Shown in pieces: positions 35,929 through 44,104 of a stretch of DNA of 64,000 nt. The stretch's first letter is position 1, and every line of letters starts with the position of its first letter. The stretch is from assembly GCA_036654455.1 (NCBI GenBank), contig JAVVRZ010000002.1, forward strand, positions 1 through 64,000, read 5' to 3'. The stretch is from Clostridia bacterium. GTDB lineage: Bacteria; Bacillota; Clostridia; Christensenellales; CAG-314. The notes below the pieces were generated by a model. It saw only the letters and a program-made list of their open reading frames with translations, was not told where the DNA came from and did no database searches. The translations under genes were made by a program, and so were the position numbers.

Positions 35929-36870
35929 ATGAAAAGAAGAGAAGCTTTTAGAATTAAAACCGTAGACCCAACATTTTCTTTAATTATGAGTATAATGCCT
36001 CGCAGGTACGACGCTACAAATTACTCTATGATTGACATTCCTTGCGAAGGTATGGACAAATTTATAGCAAAAAAGCGTGAAGAAACCGGCGAAAAATATT
36101 CTTATATGCACATAATAATTGCTTCGTTAGTGCGTACGCTTGCTATTCGCCCTCATTTCAACCGTTTTGTAATGAACGCTAGACTTTACGAACGTTACGG
36201 CGTTACCGTTTGCTTTACAATTAAGCAAGTACTTAGGGACGACGCCGAAGAAATTACCATCAAGCACACCTTCTGCGGACACGAAACAATACAAGAAATT
36301 AAAAATACGCTTGACCATTTAATTGACTCTAATCTCAATCAAACTAGCGTCAGTAGTACGACAAAAACAGCTCGCACCGTAGGCGGACTACCTATTTGGC
36401 TATCCAAAATGGTAGTAAATTTCTTGCGCATTACCGATAAAAATAACTGTATGCCCAAAAAATTCTTAGATATATCGCCCTTCCACACAAGTTTTTTTAT
36501 TACAAACCTTAAATCAATTAAAATGAGCACAATCTTTCACCATTGTTACGACTTCGGCACGACCGGACTATTTGTAGCTATGGGCAAAGAGAAAATGGAA
36601 CCGGTTGTAAACGAATTAAATCAAGTAGTACCCAAAAAAATAATAAAATTAGGTTTTTCTTGTGACGAAAGAATATGCGACGGACACTATTCGGGCGGTT
36701 CTTTCCAAGTACTTAAACGCAATATGTTATTTCCGGAAAATCTTGAAACCGAGTATCACGACCAAAAAGTTGACGCCGAAATAGCTAGACAAGCTAAACA
36801 AAAAGCAATCGACCAAGCAATTAAACTTAAACAGCAAGCAAAGCAATCAAAAAAACAGATTAAGAAATAA
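35929..36870 (+). CDS. Stand-alone 2-oxoacid dehydrogenase E2-like acyltransferase domain
   Basis: A 313-aa protein resembling only the C-terminal catalytic domain of E2 acyltransferases and chloramphenicol acetyltransferase. There is no lipoyl or E1/E3-binding domain. Family features are HIIIASLVRTLAIRPHFNRF (about 61-80), FHTSFFITNLKSI (about 185-197) and the C-terminal active-site block FSCDERICDGHYSGG (about 243-257). The block normally reads DHRxxDG, and here Glu247 replaces the catalytic His. The last 40 residues are a Lys/Gln-rich helix. AAGGAG precedes the ATG. Acyl substrate unknown; a non-catalytic binding role is possible. Confidence 0.75.
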   Translation: MKRREAFRIKTVDPTFSLIMSIMPRRYDATNYSMIDIPCEGMDKFIAKKREETGEKYSYMHIIIASLVRTLAIRPHFNRFVMNARLYERYGVTVCFTIKQVLRDDAEEITIKHTFCGHETIQEIKNTLDHLIDSNLNQTSVSSTTKTARTVGGLPIWLSKMVVNFLRITDKNNCMPKKFLDISPFHTSFFITNLKSIKMSTIFHHCYDFGTTGLFVAMGKEKMEPVVNELNQVVPKKIIKLGFSCDERICDGHYSGGSFQVLKRNMLFPENLETEYHDQKVDAEIARQAKQKAIDQAIKLKQQAKQSKKQIKK

Positions 36871-36911
36871 ACCTAAATCAGTAACAAAATATTAAACTAA
36901 TAATTTTTAAA

Positions 36912-36950
36912 AAAATTACCTCTTACCCAAAAAGTAAGAGGTAATTTTAT
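36912..36950 (+). terminator. Terminator of the E2-like gene
   Basis: A 15-bp stem (AAAATTACCTCTTAC with GTAAGAGGTAATTTT) has a 7-nt loop. It lies 42 nt past the stop and has T residues in the 3' arm. Confidence 0.65.
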
Positions 36951-36998
36951 CTTTAAAATTTGTTTAATAGAGTTAAAGCGTTTAACTCTAAGCCTATT

Positions 36999-37023
36999 AA
37001 AAAGCCTGTGGAAAACCACAGGC
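36999..37023 (-). terminator. Terminator of the ferredoxin gene
   Basis: On the minus strand GCCTGTGG / CCACAGGC with a 4-nt loop is followed by TTTTT (37003-36999). A separate palindrome AGAGTTAAA-GCG-TTTAACTCT lies at 36969-36989. Confidence 0.85.
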
Positions 37024-37038
37024 AAAGGCGTCTAGCTG

Positions 37039-37212
37039 TTATTCAGCTTCTTTTATTGCGCCAACAGGACATTGAGCTGCGCAAGTACCGCAGTCAACGC
37101 ACAGGTCAGGGTTAATCTCAAATTTGCCGTCGCCTTCGTAAATAGCCTCGGTAGGACAAACAGATTGACAAGAACCACAAGCTATGCAAGCATCTGTAAT
37201 TTTGTGAGCCAT
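37039..37212 (-). CDS. 2[4Fe-4S] ferredoxin
   Basis: Small soluble electron carrier, the expected partner of PFOR. The start is the ATG at 37212 (57 aa), 8 nt after AGGAGG; an upstream in-frame extension lacks a ribosome binding site. Two complete CxxCxxCxxxCP motifs are present: CIACGSCQSVCP and CVDCGTCAAQCP. The size and the absence of extra domains are those of clostridial ferredoxins. It has its own promoter (37242-37270) and terminator and so is monocistronic. Confidence 0.96.
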   Translation of the reverse strand: MAHKITDACIACGSCQSVCPTEAIYEGDGKFEINPDLCVDCGTCAAQCPVGAIKEAE

Positions 37213-37241
37213 AGTAAATACCTCCTCTACTAAGTAACTAT

Positions 37242-37270
37242 ATTCTAACACCTATTGATAGTACTGTCAA
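37242..37270 (-). promoter_or_regulatory. Promoter of the ferredoxin gene
   Basis: On the minus strand TTGACA (37270-37265), a 17-bp spacer and TAGAAT (37247-37242) lie 30 bp before the ATG. Confidence 0.82.
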
Positions 37271-37296
37271 ATTATTAACCAAGACAAACAAACTTT

Positions 37297-38166
37297 TTAG
37301 TCAATAATATTCTTTAAGTCGGGTTCTACGCTGTCGTCGATAGCTTCGGCTATCACCTTAGAAGCTTTAATTTCTTCTAGGTCATAATCGTGGTATTCGC
37401 TTTGGTCGCCCGAAGTAATCTCCGCCTTGACTTTACGTCTAAGTAGGTCGACAGAAACCACTCTTGCCTTGCCTTGCGGAGTAGTAATAATGCTATTTAT
37501 TGCCGGCATAAAACGGCTTGTTTCTTCGTAATGGTCATTCTCAAATCTTAAACAACACATTAAAAGACCGCATAAACCGCTAATTTTACCGGGATTTAAA
37601 GATAAGCCTTGCGTTTTTGCCATGTGAATACTTACTTTATCGTCAAAGTCAGTTAAATGAGTAGCGCAACAACAAGGACGACCGCAAGGGCCAAGTCCGC
37701 CTACTTGTTTACACTCGTCACGCTTGCCTATTTGTCTAAGTTCAACCCTTATATGAAATACGCTAGCTAAATCTTTGACAAGCTCCCTAAAATCTACCCT
37801 ACCGTCGGCGGTGTAATAAAGAATAATTTTAGCGTCGTCAAAGGTGTATTCGCAACCGGTTAAGTTCATACCGAGCTTGTGCTTGTCAATTTTTTCTTGG
37901 GCAAGTTGCATAGCTCGCTCTCTTTTTGCAAGATTATCTTGCTGGTGGGCTAAATCTTTTTCGGTAGCTTTTCTAATAATTGGTTTGAGTTGCCCTTTAA
38001 TCTCGTCGTCGGCAACTTCTTTATTAGCAATAGCTACAAAACCAAATTCTATGCCTCTAATTGTTTCGACAATAACGTTATCGCCTACATTAAATTCTAT
38101 GCCTTCGGGTGAAAAGTAATAAACTTTGCACGCGCTTTTAAATCTTACGCCTACTATATCTGGCAT
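37297..38166 (-). CDS. ricT: PSP1-domain protein RicT (YaaT)
   Basis: Member of the RicT/YaaT family. In B. subtilis RicT joins RicA and RicF in an Fe-S complex that influences RNase Y, biofilm and sporulation. The 289-aa product has the PSP1 domain (about 60-150) and the conserved Cys set in CKQVGGLGPCGRPCCC (about 152-167) and CGLLMCCLRFEND (about 195-207). It overlaps holB by 13 bp, as in the conserved tmk-holB-yaaT order. RicA and RicF are not in the window. Confidence 0.93.
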   Translation of the reverse strand: MPDIVGVRFKSACKVYYFSPEGIEFNVGDNVIVETIRGIEFGFVAIANKEVADDEIKGQLKPIIRKATEKDLAHQQDNLAKRERAMQLAQEKIDKHKLGMNLTGCEYTFDDAKIILYYTADGRVDFRELVKDLASVFHIRVELRQIGKRDECKQVGGLGPCGRPCCCATHLTDFDDKVSIHMAKTQGLSLNPGKISGLCGLLMCCLRFENDHYEETSRFMPAINSIITTPQGKARVVSVDLLRRKVKAEITSGDQSEYHDYDLEEIKASKVIAEAIDDSVEPDLKNIID

Positions 38167-39116
38167 TTGTGTTTTACCTCCAAAATTTTGAGTATTAAGT
38201 TGTCAAGCGTAGCGTCATAGGACACGCCTCTATCTATATTTCGTTTGGCAGTATCAATATATTCGATTATTCTATACACGCTTTCTTTTGAGTAATTGTT
38301 AGCTACAAGTTTAAGCTCGTCTATATAACTAGATAATTCTAGCTCGCCATTTAATTTTACGCTATTTAGTAGAATTGTTTGCATAAGCAAAAACAATTCT
38401 TTACATTTTTGCTCGTATTTTGCAAGTTTTGACACATATTTAATTGCGTAACCCGACGAAGTCATATTTATAAACATATCGAAGACAATATCGCACATTT
38501 GAGAGTCGTTACTAAGCAAAATTTGCTCGGCTCGGTAAAGATTGCCCACGCATAGCACACTTGCAATTTGAGATGGTTTAAGTTCAAAACCATTTGCGAC
38601 AAAATAGTCGGCAATTTGTTTAGGCGGAGTTTTTTCAAGCGTAACGCAATAACACCTACTTTTTACAGTGTCGTTAAGCTCGCCTAAATTAGTTACGCCG
38701 ATAAAAATATAAACGTTGCTATTTGGTTCTTCTAAGGTTTTTAAAATTTTGCCTTGCCAATTATCGGCAAAAGACATTTTGCAAGCATTGACTAGAAAAA
38801 CTCTATTTTTGCTTATTTTGGGCTTTACCACTGACAAATCTACAAGTTCTTCAATATTTGCGACGTTTATTCTATCTTTTTCGTTTGGATAACTTGAACA
38901 ATCTACGTGAAGTCCTTTAAGGGCGTTAAGACAGTTTACGCACGACAAGCAACCAAAATTGTCGCATAAGGCAAAACAACTTAGCAGAGTCAAGCTTTTT
39001 TCAACCATACTAGCTTCGCCCTCTATTATATAGGCGTGACTTGCTTTGTTGCTGGCAAAAGCCTGTTTGATTGTCTTAATTGGTTTATTTGCAAGTAGAA
39101 GTCTAGTTAAATCCAT
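38154..39116 (-). CDS. holB: DNA polymerase III subunit delta'
   Basis: Clamp-loader subunit delta'. The 320-aa product has the zinc-finger Cys set CDNFGCLSCVNC (about 51-62), no functional Walker A, as expected for delta', and the SRC motif in VKSRCYCV (about 150-157). The helical C-terminal domain is present. It lies 2 nt downstream of tmk and overlaps ricT, an order shared with Bacillus and Clostridia, which supports delta' rather than another AAA+ subunit. Confidence 0.92.
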   Translation of the reverse strand: MDLTRLLLANKPIKTIKQAFASNKASHAYIIEGEASMVEKSLTLLSCFALCDNFGCLSCVNCLNALKGLHVDCSSYPNEKDRINVANIEELVDLSVVKPKISKNRVFLVNACKMSFADNWQGKILKTLEEPNSNVYIFIGVTNLGELNDTVKSRCYCVTLEKTPPKQIADYFVANGFELKPSQIASVLCVGNLYRAEQILLSNDSQMCDIVFDMFINMTSSGYAIKYVSKLAKYEQKCKELFLLMQTILLNSVKLNGELELSSYIDELKLVANNYSKESVYRIIEYIDTAKRNIDRGVSYDATLDNLILKILEVKHKCQI

Positions 39117-39118
39117 AT

Positions 39119-39739
39119 TTATAAGATTCCTCTAACTTTTAGAGCGTATTTAATTTTTTCTTGCGTTTCTTCTCTTGTGCCAGAAGCGTTGATTACTATA
39201 AACCTAGACGGTTCTTGTCTAATCAATTCGTGGTAAGCCGAATATACTTTTTTGTGAAACTCAGCGTTTTGCACCTCTATCCTATCTCTTTTGTCAACTC
39301 CGCCTTTTCTTGCGAAGGCAAGTTCGGGAGCAAGGTCAAGAAAGATTGTGTATTGAGGCATATATTCGCCTATGGCTATGCTATTTAAAAGACGAACTTT
39401 TTCTAGTCCTAGTCCTCGTGCTATGCCTTGATAAGCGTAGGAGCTATCTACAAACCTATCGCAAATTACAGTTTTGCCTTGATTTAGGGCAGGAACGATT
39501 ATTTCATTAAGATGTTGGGCTCGTGACGAAGCGTAGAGAAAAGCCTCGCACAAATCGCAAATCTCGGCGTTATTTGCGTCAAGTATAATTTGGCGAATTT
39601 TCTCTGCGACCCTTGAACCGCCCGGCTCACGTGTAAACAAGATATTTAAATTGTTTTGCTCGCAATATTGTTTAAGCATTTTGGTTTGCATAGTTTTGCC
39701 TACGCCTTCGCAACCTTCTATCGTGATAAATTTATTCAT
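39119..39739 (-). CDS. tmk: Thymidylate kinase
   Basis: It phosphorylates dTMP to dTDP, downstream of thyA. The 206-aa product has the P-loop EGCEGVGKT (about 8-16), the FTREPGG dTMP-binding motif (about 35-41) and DRFVDSSYAYQG (about 94-105), in place of the usual DRY start. It opens the tmk-holB-ricT unit. A possible promoter is TTGCAA, 18 bp, TACTAT on the minus strand near 39790-39761. Confidence 0.96.
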   Translation of the reverse strand: MNKFITIEGCEGVGKTMQTKMLKQYCEQNNLNILFTREPGGSRVAEKIRQIILDANNAEICDLCEAFLYASSRAQHLNEIIVPALNQGKTVICDRFVDSSYAYQGIARGLGLEKVRLLNSIAIGEYMPQYTIFLDLAPELAFARKGGVDKRDRIEVQNAEFHKKVYSAYHELIRQEPSRFIVINASGTREETQEKIKYALKVRGIL

Positions 39740-40040
39740 TATATTTTCCTTTCTACTTGATAGTACTCTAATTCTATTTGTAATTGCAAATTAATAATAA
39801 AACTTTTTGTCAACCTAATAAATTAAAGCACACAGTAGCAAAATTGTCAAATAGTATTTTGTTTGTAACTCAACGGCATAGGTCAAACTAAAAAAGTTTT
39901 GTCTAGTTAGGGTTTTGTAAATTTTGTAATCTATGACTAAATTACTTTTTCCTTTTAATTGTAATGGCTATTTAAACTTTTATCTACATATATATTTTAC
40001 CACATTTTGCCTTATTATTGTAGAATTTAAACAAAAAATA

Positions 40041-40049
40041 TGCTACAAT
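40041..40049 (+). promoter_or_regulatory. Extended -10 promoter abutting the ATP-grasp start codon
   Basis: TGCTACAAT (TGn plus TACAAT at 40044-40049) ends 7 nt before the ATG at 40057. There is no ribosome binding site. The remaining gap 39740-40040 is AT-rich and holds nothing else I recognise apart from the possible tmk promoter. Confidence 0.5.
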
Positions 40050-40056
40050 AAAAAAT

Positions 40057-40932
40057 ATGAAAAAAGGTTTAATTATCATAAACGCTTTCTCAACAAGAGG
40101 CGGACAAGAATATCAAGCGGATAGACTTTTACAAGAATTTAAAGCGCTAGGAGTAGAGATTAAAGTTATTACAAATCTTCTCACAGCCTACATTGATTGC
40201 GACAAAATTAAGGCAAATATACCCGATTGCGACTTTGTAATATATCTTGACAAAGACCGTCATTTAGCCGAAATGTTAGAGCTTGCAGGTTATAAATTGT
40301 TTAACAGCGCTCGTTCGATTTATCTTTGCGACGACAAAATGGCTACCTATATAGCCCTTGCAGGACACGACATCGCTATGCCCTTTACTATCAGTTCCCC
40401 CCTCAATTACTCGCCTACGGGTAGCTTTAACGAGCTTGAAACGCAAATTTGTAGCAAACTTAGCTTTCCTATTGTAGTTAAGCAATGTTTTGGCTCGTTT
40501 GGTCAGCAAGTTAGTCTAATAAATAACGTAACCGAACTTAGGGAAATTTACGCTAGACTTAAAGGCTTGCCTCACCTATATCAACAGTATATCGCATCTA
40601 GTTACGGCTTTGACAATAGAATAATTGTAATAGGCGGAAAAGTCTACGCTTCGATGTTACGTCGCAACGAGAATGACTTTCGGTCTAACCTCGAACTTGG
40701 CGGAGTAGGTAGCAAAATCGAACCCAAACAAAGTTTTATAGATATGGCGGAAAAAGTAGCAAGCGTACTCAACTTAGATTATTGTGGCGTCGACATAATG
40801 TTTGACCAAAATAGTCAACCTATACTATGCGAAGTAAACAGCAATGCTTTCTTCAAGGGTATTGAGTCGGTTACGGGTATAAACGTAGCTTCCGGCTATG
40901 CTCAACATATTTATAACAAAATTTATAAATAA
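40057..40932 (+). CDS. RimK-type ATP-grasp ligase
   Basis: Predicted to form an amide or peptide bond via an acyl-phosphate intermediate. The 291-aa product has an N-terminal preATP-grasp region (1-90), the phosphate-binding loop FGSFGQQV (about 148-155), the ATP-binding YQQYI segment (about 175-180), an Arg-rich substrate segment (SMLRRNEND) and the metal-binding VDIMFDQNSQPILCEVNSN (about 245-263). This layout matches RimK/LysX-type ligases. No substrate partner gene (lysW-like carrier, peptide) is adjacent. Leaderless by promoter position. The terminator at 41075 is shared with the YitT unit. Confidence 0.82.
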   Translation: MKKGLIIINAFSTRGGQEYQADRLLQEFKALGVEIKVITNLLTAYIDCDKIKANIPDCDFVIYLDKDRHLAEMLELAGYKLFNSARSIYLCDDKMATYIALAGHDIAMPFTISSPLNYSPTGSFNELETQICSKLSFPIVVKQCFGSFGQQVSLINNVTELREIYARLKGLPHLYQQYIASSYGFDNRIIVIGGKVYASMLRRNENDFRSNLELGGVGSKIEPKQSFIDMAEKVASVLNLDYCGVDIMFDQNSQPILCEVNSNAFFKGIESVTGINVASGYAQHIYNKIYK

Positions 40933-41072
40933 ACAATAACTAATTAAATACTCTTAAACATTAAAATTGCTAAATTTAAACGAAGAATTATAAGTATTGC
41001 TAAAAAGCAATAAGCCAAAATACTAAAAATTGATTAAAAATAGTAATAAATAAAAATTAATAAATTTCAATT

Positions 41073-41107
41073 AAAAAAACACGCAAAAATATTTTTGCGT
41101 GTTTTTG
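41073..41107. terminator. Bidirectional terminator between ATP-grasp and YitT genes
   Basis: A perfect 32-nt palindrome (41075-41106) built around ACACGC/GCGTGT with A-rich and T-rich ends works on both strands. The gap 40933-41072 is AT-rich with nothing else seen. Confidence 0.78.
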
Positions 41108-41135
41108 TTTATCTTAAATTAACACTATACGTAGA

Positions 41136-42209
41136 TTAGTCTTTGCTAATTAGTTCTTCTTCCTTATTTCTAAAACCTAAACCGACAACTTCTTTAACGT
41201 TAAGCACGTATGCAAAAGCCTTATTGTCGACTTCTCTAATTAATTGTTTTGCAGCGTTGATTTGGCGTTTGTAAATTACACATATCACAAGCATCTTCTC
41301 ACTGTTTGTATAAGTGCCACGAATTTTAATATTTGTAACTCCGTGTTTGAGGTCATACATCAAAGCGTGACTGACTTCTTGCGGTTTGTCGGTTACAATT
41401 TCTAGCACCATAGCCGAAGAATAACCTTTATACATTATCTCGCCTATTACTTCGGAAGCAAACAAAGCCATCATTGAGAACACAAAGACGTTAAAACTCA
41501 TAAGCACCACTGCGCTTAAAGCCGAAACAGCTATATCCATATATAAAATGTTGCGAATTGTCGTAACTGAGTTTTTCTTGCGAATAAGTAGGGCAATTAT
41601 ATCGCTACCGCCTGTTGAACCGTGAGCGTTGAGCATCATTGGTAGAGCTAGCCCCGATAGTACGCCACCCATAAGCACAAATAACACCGTTTGTTCGCTG
41701 TTTGTTGTGTTGAGCAATCTAGCGAGGTCGAAAAACTTAATCAGCCATAAAAATATTGAAGTAAGTAGAACGTTTATGGTAGTTCTAATAGTCCAACGTT
41801 TGCCTACTTTAAAAAAGGCTATTATCAGTAGAGGTATATTGATAAATATTAAAAAGTAGCAAGCCGAAAAAATAGGGCTGACGCTATATAGTTTTATTTC
41901 AATTAAACTTGCAATACCGGTAGCTCCGCCTAGAACAATGCTGTTAGGTATTAAAAACAGTTGTACGGCAAGCGCCCTAGCAAGGGCGGAAAAAACAGTA
42001 TAAAGCCCGGTTTTTATTGTAAATAAAGGCGATTTTTTTGGCGGTACGGCAGAAACCACCTCGGCAGAACTTGTAGCTTTGTCCGTATCGGTTGAAGGTT
42101 GTGTTGATATATTTATCGTATTGTCTATTTGAGTAGCGTCGGTATCGGTTGAAGCCGAATTATTCGTCGTGTCGGCGTCGCCTATAATGTCAAGGTTTTG
42201 TTTGCTCAT
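41136..42209 (-). CDS. YitT family membrane protein with a Ser/Thr/Asp-rich N-terminus
   Basis: Member of the YitT family (membrane domain plus DUF2179), of unknown transport role. The 357-aa product begins with about 62 low-complexity residues rich in Ser, Thr and Asp, then five or six membrane segments including PNSIVLGGATGIASL (about 88-102) and GSTGGSDIIALLIRKK (about 195-210), then a soluble DUF2179 domain (about 265-345). It overlaps the upstream paralogue by 4 bp (ATGA), so both proteins are made together. The N-terminal extension is absent from its partner. Confidence 0.88.
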   Translation of the reverse strand: MSKQNLDIIGDADTTNNSASTDTDATQIDNTINISTQPSTDTDKATSSAEVVSAVPPKKSPLFTIKTGLYTVFSALARALAVQLFLIPNSIVLGGATGIASLIEIKLYSVSPIFSACYFLIFINIPLLIIAFFKVGKRWTIRTTINVLLTSIFLWLIKFFDLARLLNTTNSEQTVLFVLMGGVLSGLALPMMLNAHGSTGGSDIIALLIRKKNSVTTIRNILYMDIAVSALSAVVLMSFNVFVFSMMALFASEVIGEIMYKGYSSAMVLEIVTDKPQEVSHALMYDLKHGVTNIKIRGTYTNSEKMLVICVIYKRQINAAKQLIREVDNKAFAYVLNVKEVVGLGFRNKEEELISKD

Positions 42210-43093
42210 AAAACTTTGTACCTCTTGTTAAAATCAGGACGTAAGATTACGCCGTCTACCGCAGTTGTAAAAGCAAAACACTCTGCGTCGTTAATTTGTA
42301 ATATTTTTTTAATTAATGGAACTTGTCTAACTTGAACAACAACCTCAATTACCGAATTCTTGCAGGACTCGCCACTAGGCTGTTGGCACTCAATTACGTT
42401 TGCCCCTCTTTTAAGAGCGTTAGTTATGCTAGAACCAACTTCGGCGGGTTTATCGGTAATAATTGTAAATTTAACTAGCGGGTCGGCTAATTGACTGAAA
42501 TGGTCAAGCACAAAGCTACATACATAACTATAAAGCAAAGAGTAAACTACAATCCAAAGGTTGTATCCGCTTTGCTTGGTGAAAAAACCGCCTATTGACA
42601 TTACCACAATATTAATGCTCATTAAGATTGTGCCGATGCTGGCGTCGGGCTTCTTCTTGGTAATAAGTTTTGCTACGATTTCCGTTCCGCCATTACTACC
42701 GCTAGCGCCGTAAGCAAGCACTAATGTCATACCTGCAAGGATACCGCCGATAAATACGGCGACGAGTATTTCTCCGTCAAAAACAGGCAAATGCAGTATA
42801 TCAAACAACTCCATAATAACCGACCCCATAACGGTGGCGTAGATTGTTTTAACCGCAAATTCCTTAGATAAAAATATTACCGAAAGTACAAGCAAAGGTA
42901 AATTTAACAAAAAGGTGCTATATTGCACAGGAAAACCCGTAGCGTAGTATATAATACTAGCTATACCGCTAAAACCGCCCGGTACTAAGTTGTTAGGAAC
43001 AACAAACATGTGTAGGCAAGTAGCGGTGACTAACGCCGAACAAGTTAGCCTTAAATAACTTAAAATAGTGTTTTTAATATTAATTTTCTTCAT
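42206..43093 (-). CDS. YitT family membrane protein
   Basis: Paralogue of the preceding protein. From the ATG at 43093 it is 295 aa, with five or six membrane segments, PNNLVPGGFSGIASI and GSNGGTEIVAKLITKK at the positions matching the partner, and a C-terminal DUF2179 domain. A longer frame to 43129 begins with the TTG of the promoter -35 box and should not be used. The ATG has no ribosome binding site and lies 7 nt from the -10 box. First gene of a two-gene unit; heteromer formation is plausible. Confidence 0.88.
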   Translation of the reverse strand: MKKINIKNTILSYLRLTCSALVTATCLHMFVVPNNLVPGGFSGIASIIYYATGFPVQYSTFLLNLPLLVLSVIFLSKEFAVKTIYATVMGSVIMELFDILHLPVFDGEILVAVFIGGILAGMTLVLAYGASGSNGGTEIVAKLITKKKPDASIGTILMSINIVVMSIGGFFTKQSGYNLWIVVYSLLYSYVCSFVLDHFSQLADPLVKFTIITDKPAEVGSSITNALKRGANVIECQQPSGESCKNSVIEVVVQVRQVPLIKKILQINDAECFAFTTAVDGVILRPDFNKRYKVL

Positions 43094-43100
43094 CAATCGT

Positions 43101-43129
43101 ATAGTATCAAATAGCCAAAAAAAAGTCAA
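43101..43129 (-). promoter_or_regulatory. Promoter abutting the YitT start codon (leaderless)
   Basis: On the minus strand TTGACT (43129-43124), a 17-bp spacer and TACTAT (43106-43101) end 7 nt before the ATG at 43093. Confidence 0.68.
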
Positions 43130-43195
43130 TAAAAAAGCGACGTGTGTATTGAGGAAAGTAGGTAAAATTAGTTAGAAATTGTCGGTTGGCAAGTA

Positions 43196-43223
43196 TTGAC
43201 AAAAGCAAAACGTATTCTATAAT
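43196..43223 (+). promoter_or_regulatory. Promoter of the gene at 43297
   Basis: TTGACA (43196-43201), a 16-bp spacer and a perfect TATAAT (43218-43223) are followed by a leader of about 66 nt with a small hairpin GTCGA / TCGAC. Confidence 0.78.
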
Positions 43224-43296
43224 ATTTTGCGTCGAGATTGATACATCGACAAAAAAATGGTTGTATTTGGGTTGTTGCAACTTTTAGGAGGGTATT

Positions 43297-43917
43297 ATGG
43301 ACGAACTCATAAAAACCGTTTTGGAACTGGGCGCAAGCGACGCTTATCTCTTGATTGGCGCATTGTGCTGTTGTTTTTTGACCGCTATTGCAAAAAAAAT
43401 GTTGATTAACAAAGTAAAAGTCGACGTATTGCATACTTTTGACCCTTCTACCTTATTCCCCTATATATTTGGAATTGTAATTTGTATAGTTGTAAGTTTA
43501 TGTACAAACAAGACAAAGTTTGACATACTTATTTCGTTACAAAGGGGGCTGATTACCGGCGCTCTAAGCACGGCGTTATACCATCTCTATCAATCGGTTA
43601 ACAAAAAAGGACTTAAATCTTTGCTTAAAGACGACTTGTTTAATTTATTCTATAACCAGTTGTTAGCCTTTACGTCTGCGCCTGAGCAACTGCTTAGCAA
43701 GCAAATAAGCCTGCCCGACTTAATTGGGCAGGCGCAAACGCTTGCAAATAGCGCTAAATCTATCTATACGGAATTTACAAACAAGGAAATTAGAACAGAA
43801 AAATTGACTAAACTTCTAGGAGGAATTATCGACGACGAGGACGTGACAAATTTATTGCCTCTACTTGACAAAGCGTTAGCCAATTATTGTGGTAGAAAAC
43901 AAAAAACAGCGGGATAA
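43297..43917 (+). CDS. Hypothetical membrane protein
   Basis: Not recognised. The 206-aa product has two N-terminal hydrophobic segments (about 14-33 with a CCCF cluster, and 50-68), a weaker third (about 78-98) and then a soluble mostly helical domain (100-206) rich in Leu, Asp and Lys. AGGAGG lies 8 nt before the ATG; a strong promoter and terminator make it a single-gene unit. It stands between the YitT pair and rsmI with no functional hint from neighbours. Confidence 0.75.
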   Translation: MDELIKTVLELGASDAYLLIGALCCCFLTAIAKKMLINKVKVDVLHTFDPSTLFPYIFGIVICIVVSLCTNKTKFDILISLQRGLITGALSTALYHLYQSVNKKGLKSLLKDDLFNLFYNQLLAFTSAPEQLLSKQISLPDLIGQAQTLANSAKSIYTEFTNKEIRTEKLTKLLGGIIDDEDVTNLLPLLDKALANYCGRKQKTAG

Positions 43918-43923
43918 AAATTG

Positions 43924-43955
43924 AGGGTTACATAATAAATGTAACCCTTTTTTTA
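43924..43955 (+). terminator. Terminator of the gene at 43297
   Basis: GGGTTACAT / ATGTAACCC with a 5-nt loop is followed by seven T residues. Confidence 0.9.
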
Positions 43956-43972
43956 TGCTATTGCTAAAAATT

Positions 43973-44102
43973 ATTATTTTTACAACGTTTATTTTATCAA
44001 GATTATTTTTGCAACGTTTATTTTATCAATATTATTTTTGCAACGTTTATTTTATCAAGATTATTTTTGCAACGTTTATTTTATCAAGATTATTTTTGTA
44101 AG
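43973..44102. repeat. Tandem array: four 29-bp units plus a partial fifth
   Basis: Units start at 43973, 44002, 44031 and 44060; the partial one runs 44089-44102 up to the rsmI stop. The unit is ATTATTTTTGCAACG followed by TTTATTTTATCAAG. The copies differ at only two positions (A for G in the first copy, T for G at one end), so the array is young. There are no spacers. Confidence 0.92.
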
Positions 44103-44104
44103 TT

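Noticed and set aside
43094-43129. N-terminal extension of the YitT protein from a TTG codon
   Set aside because: The TTG belongs to the -35 box TTGACT, and the extension would span the -10 box.
43973-44102. CRISPR array
   Set aside because: 29-bp direct repeats with no spacers between them.
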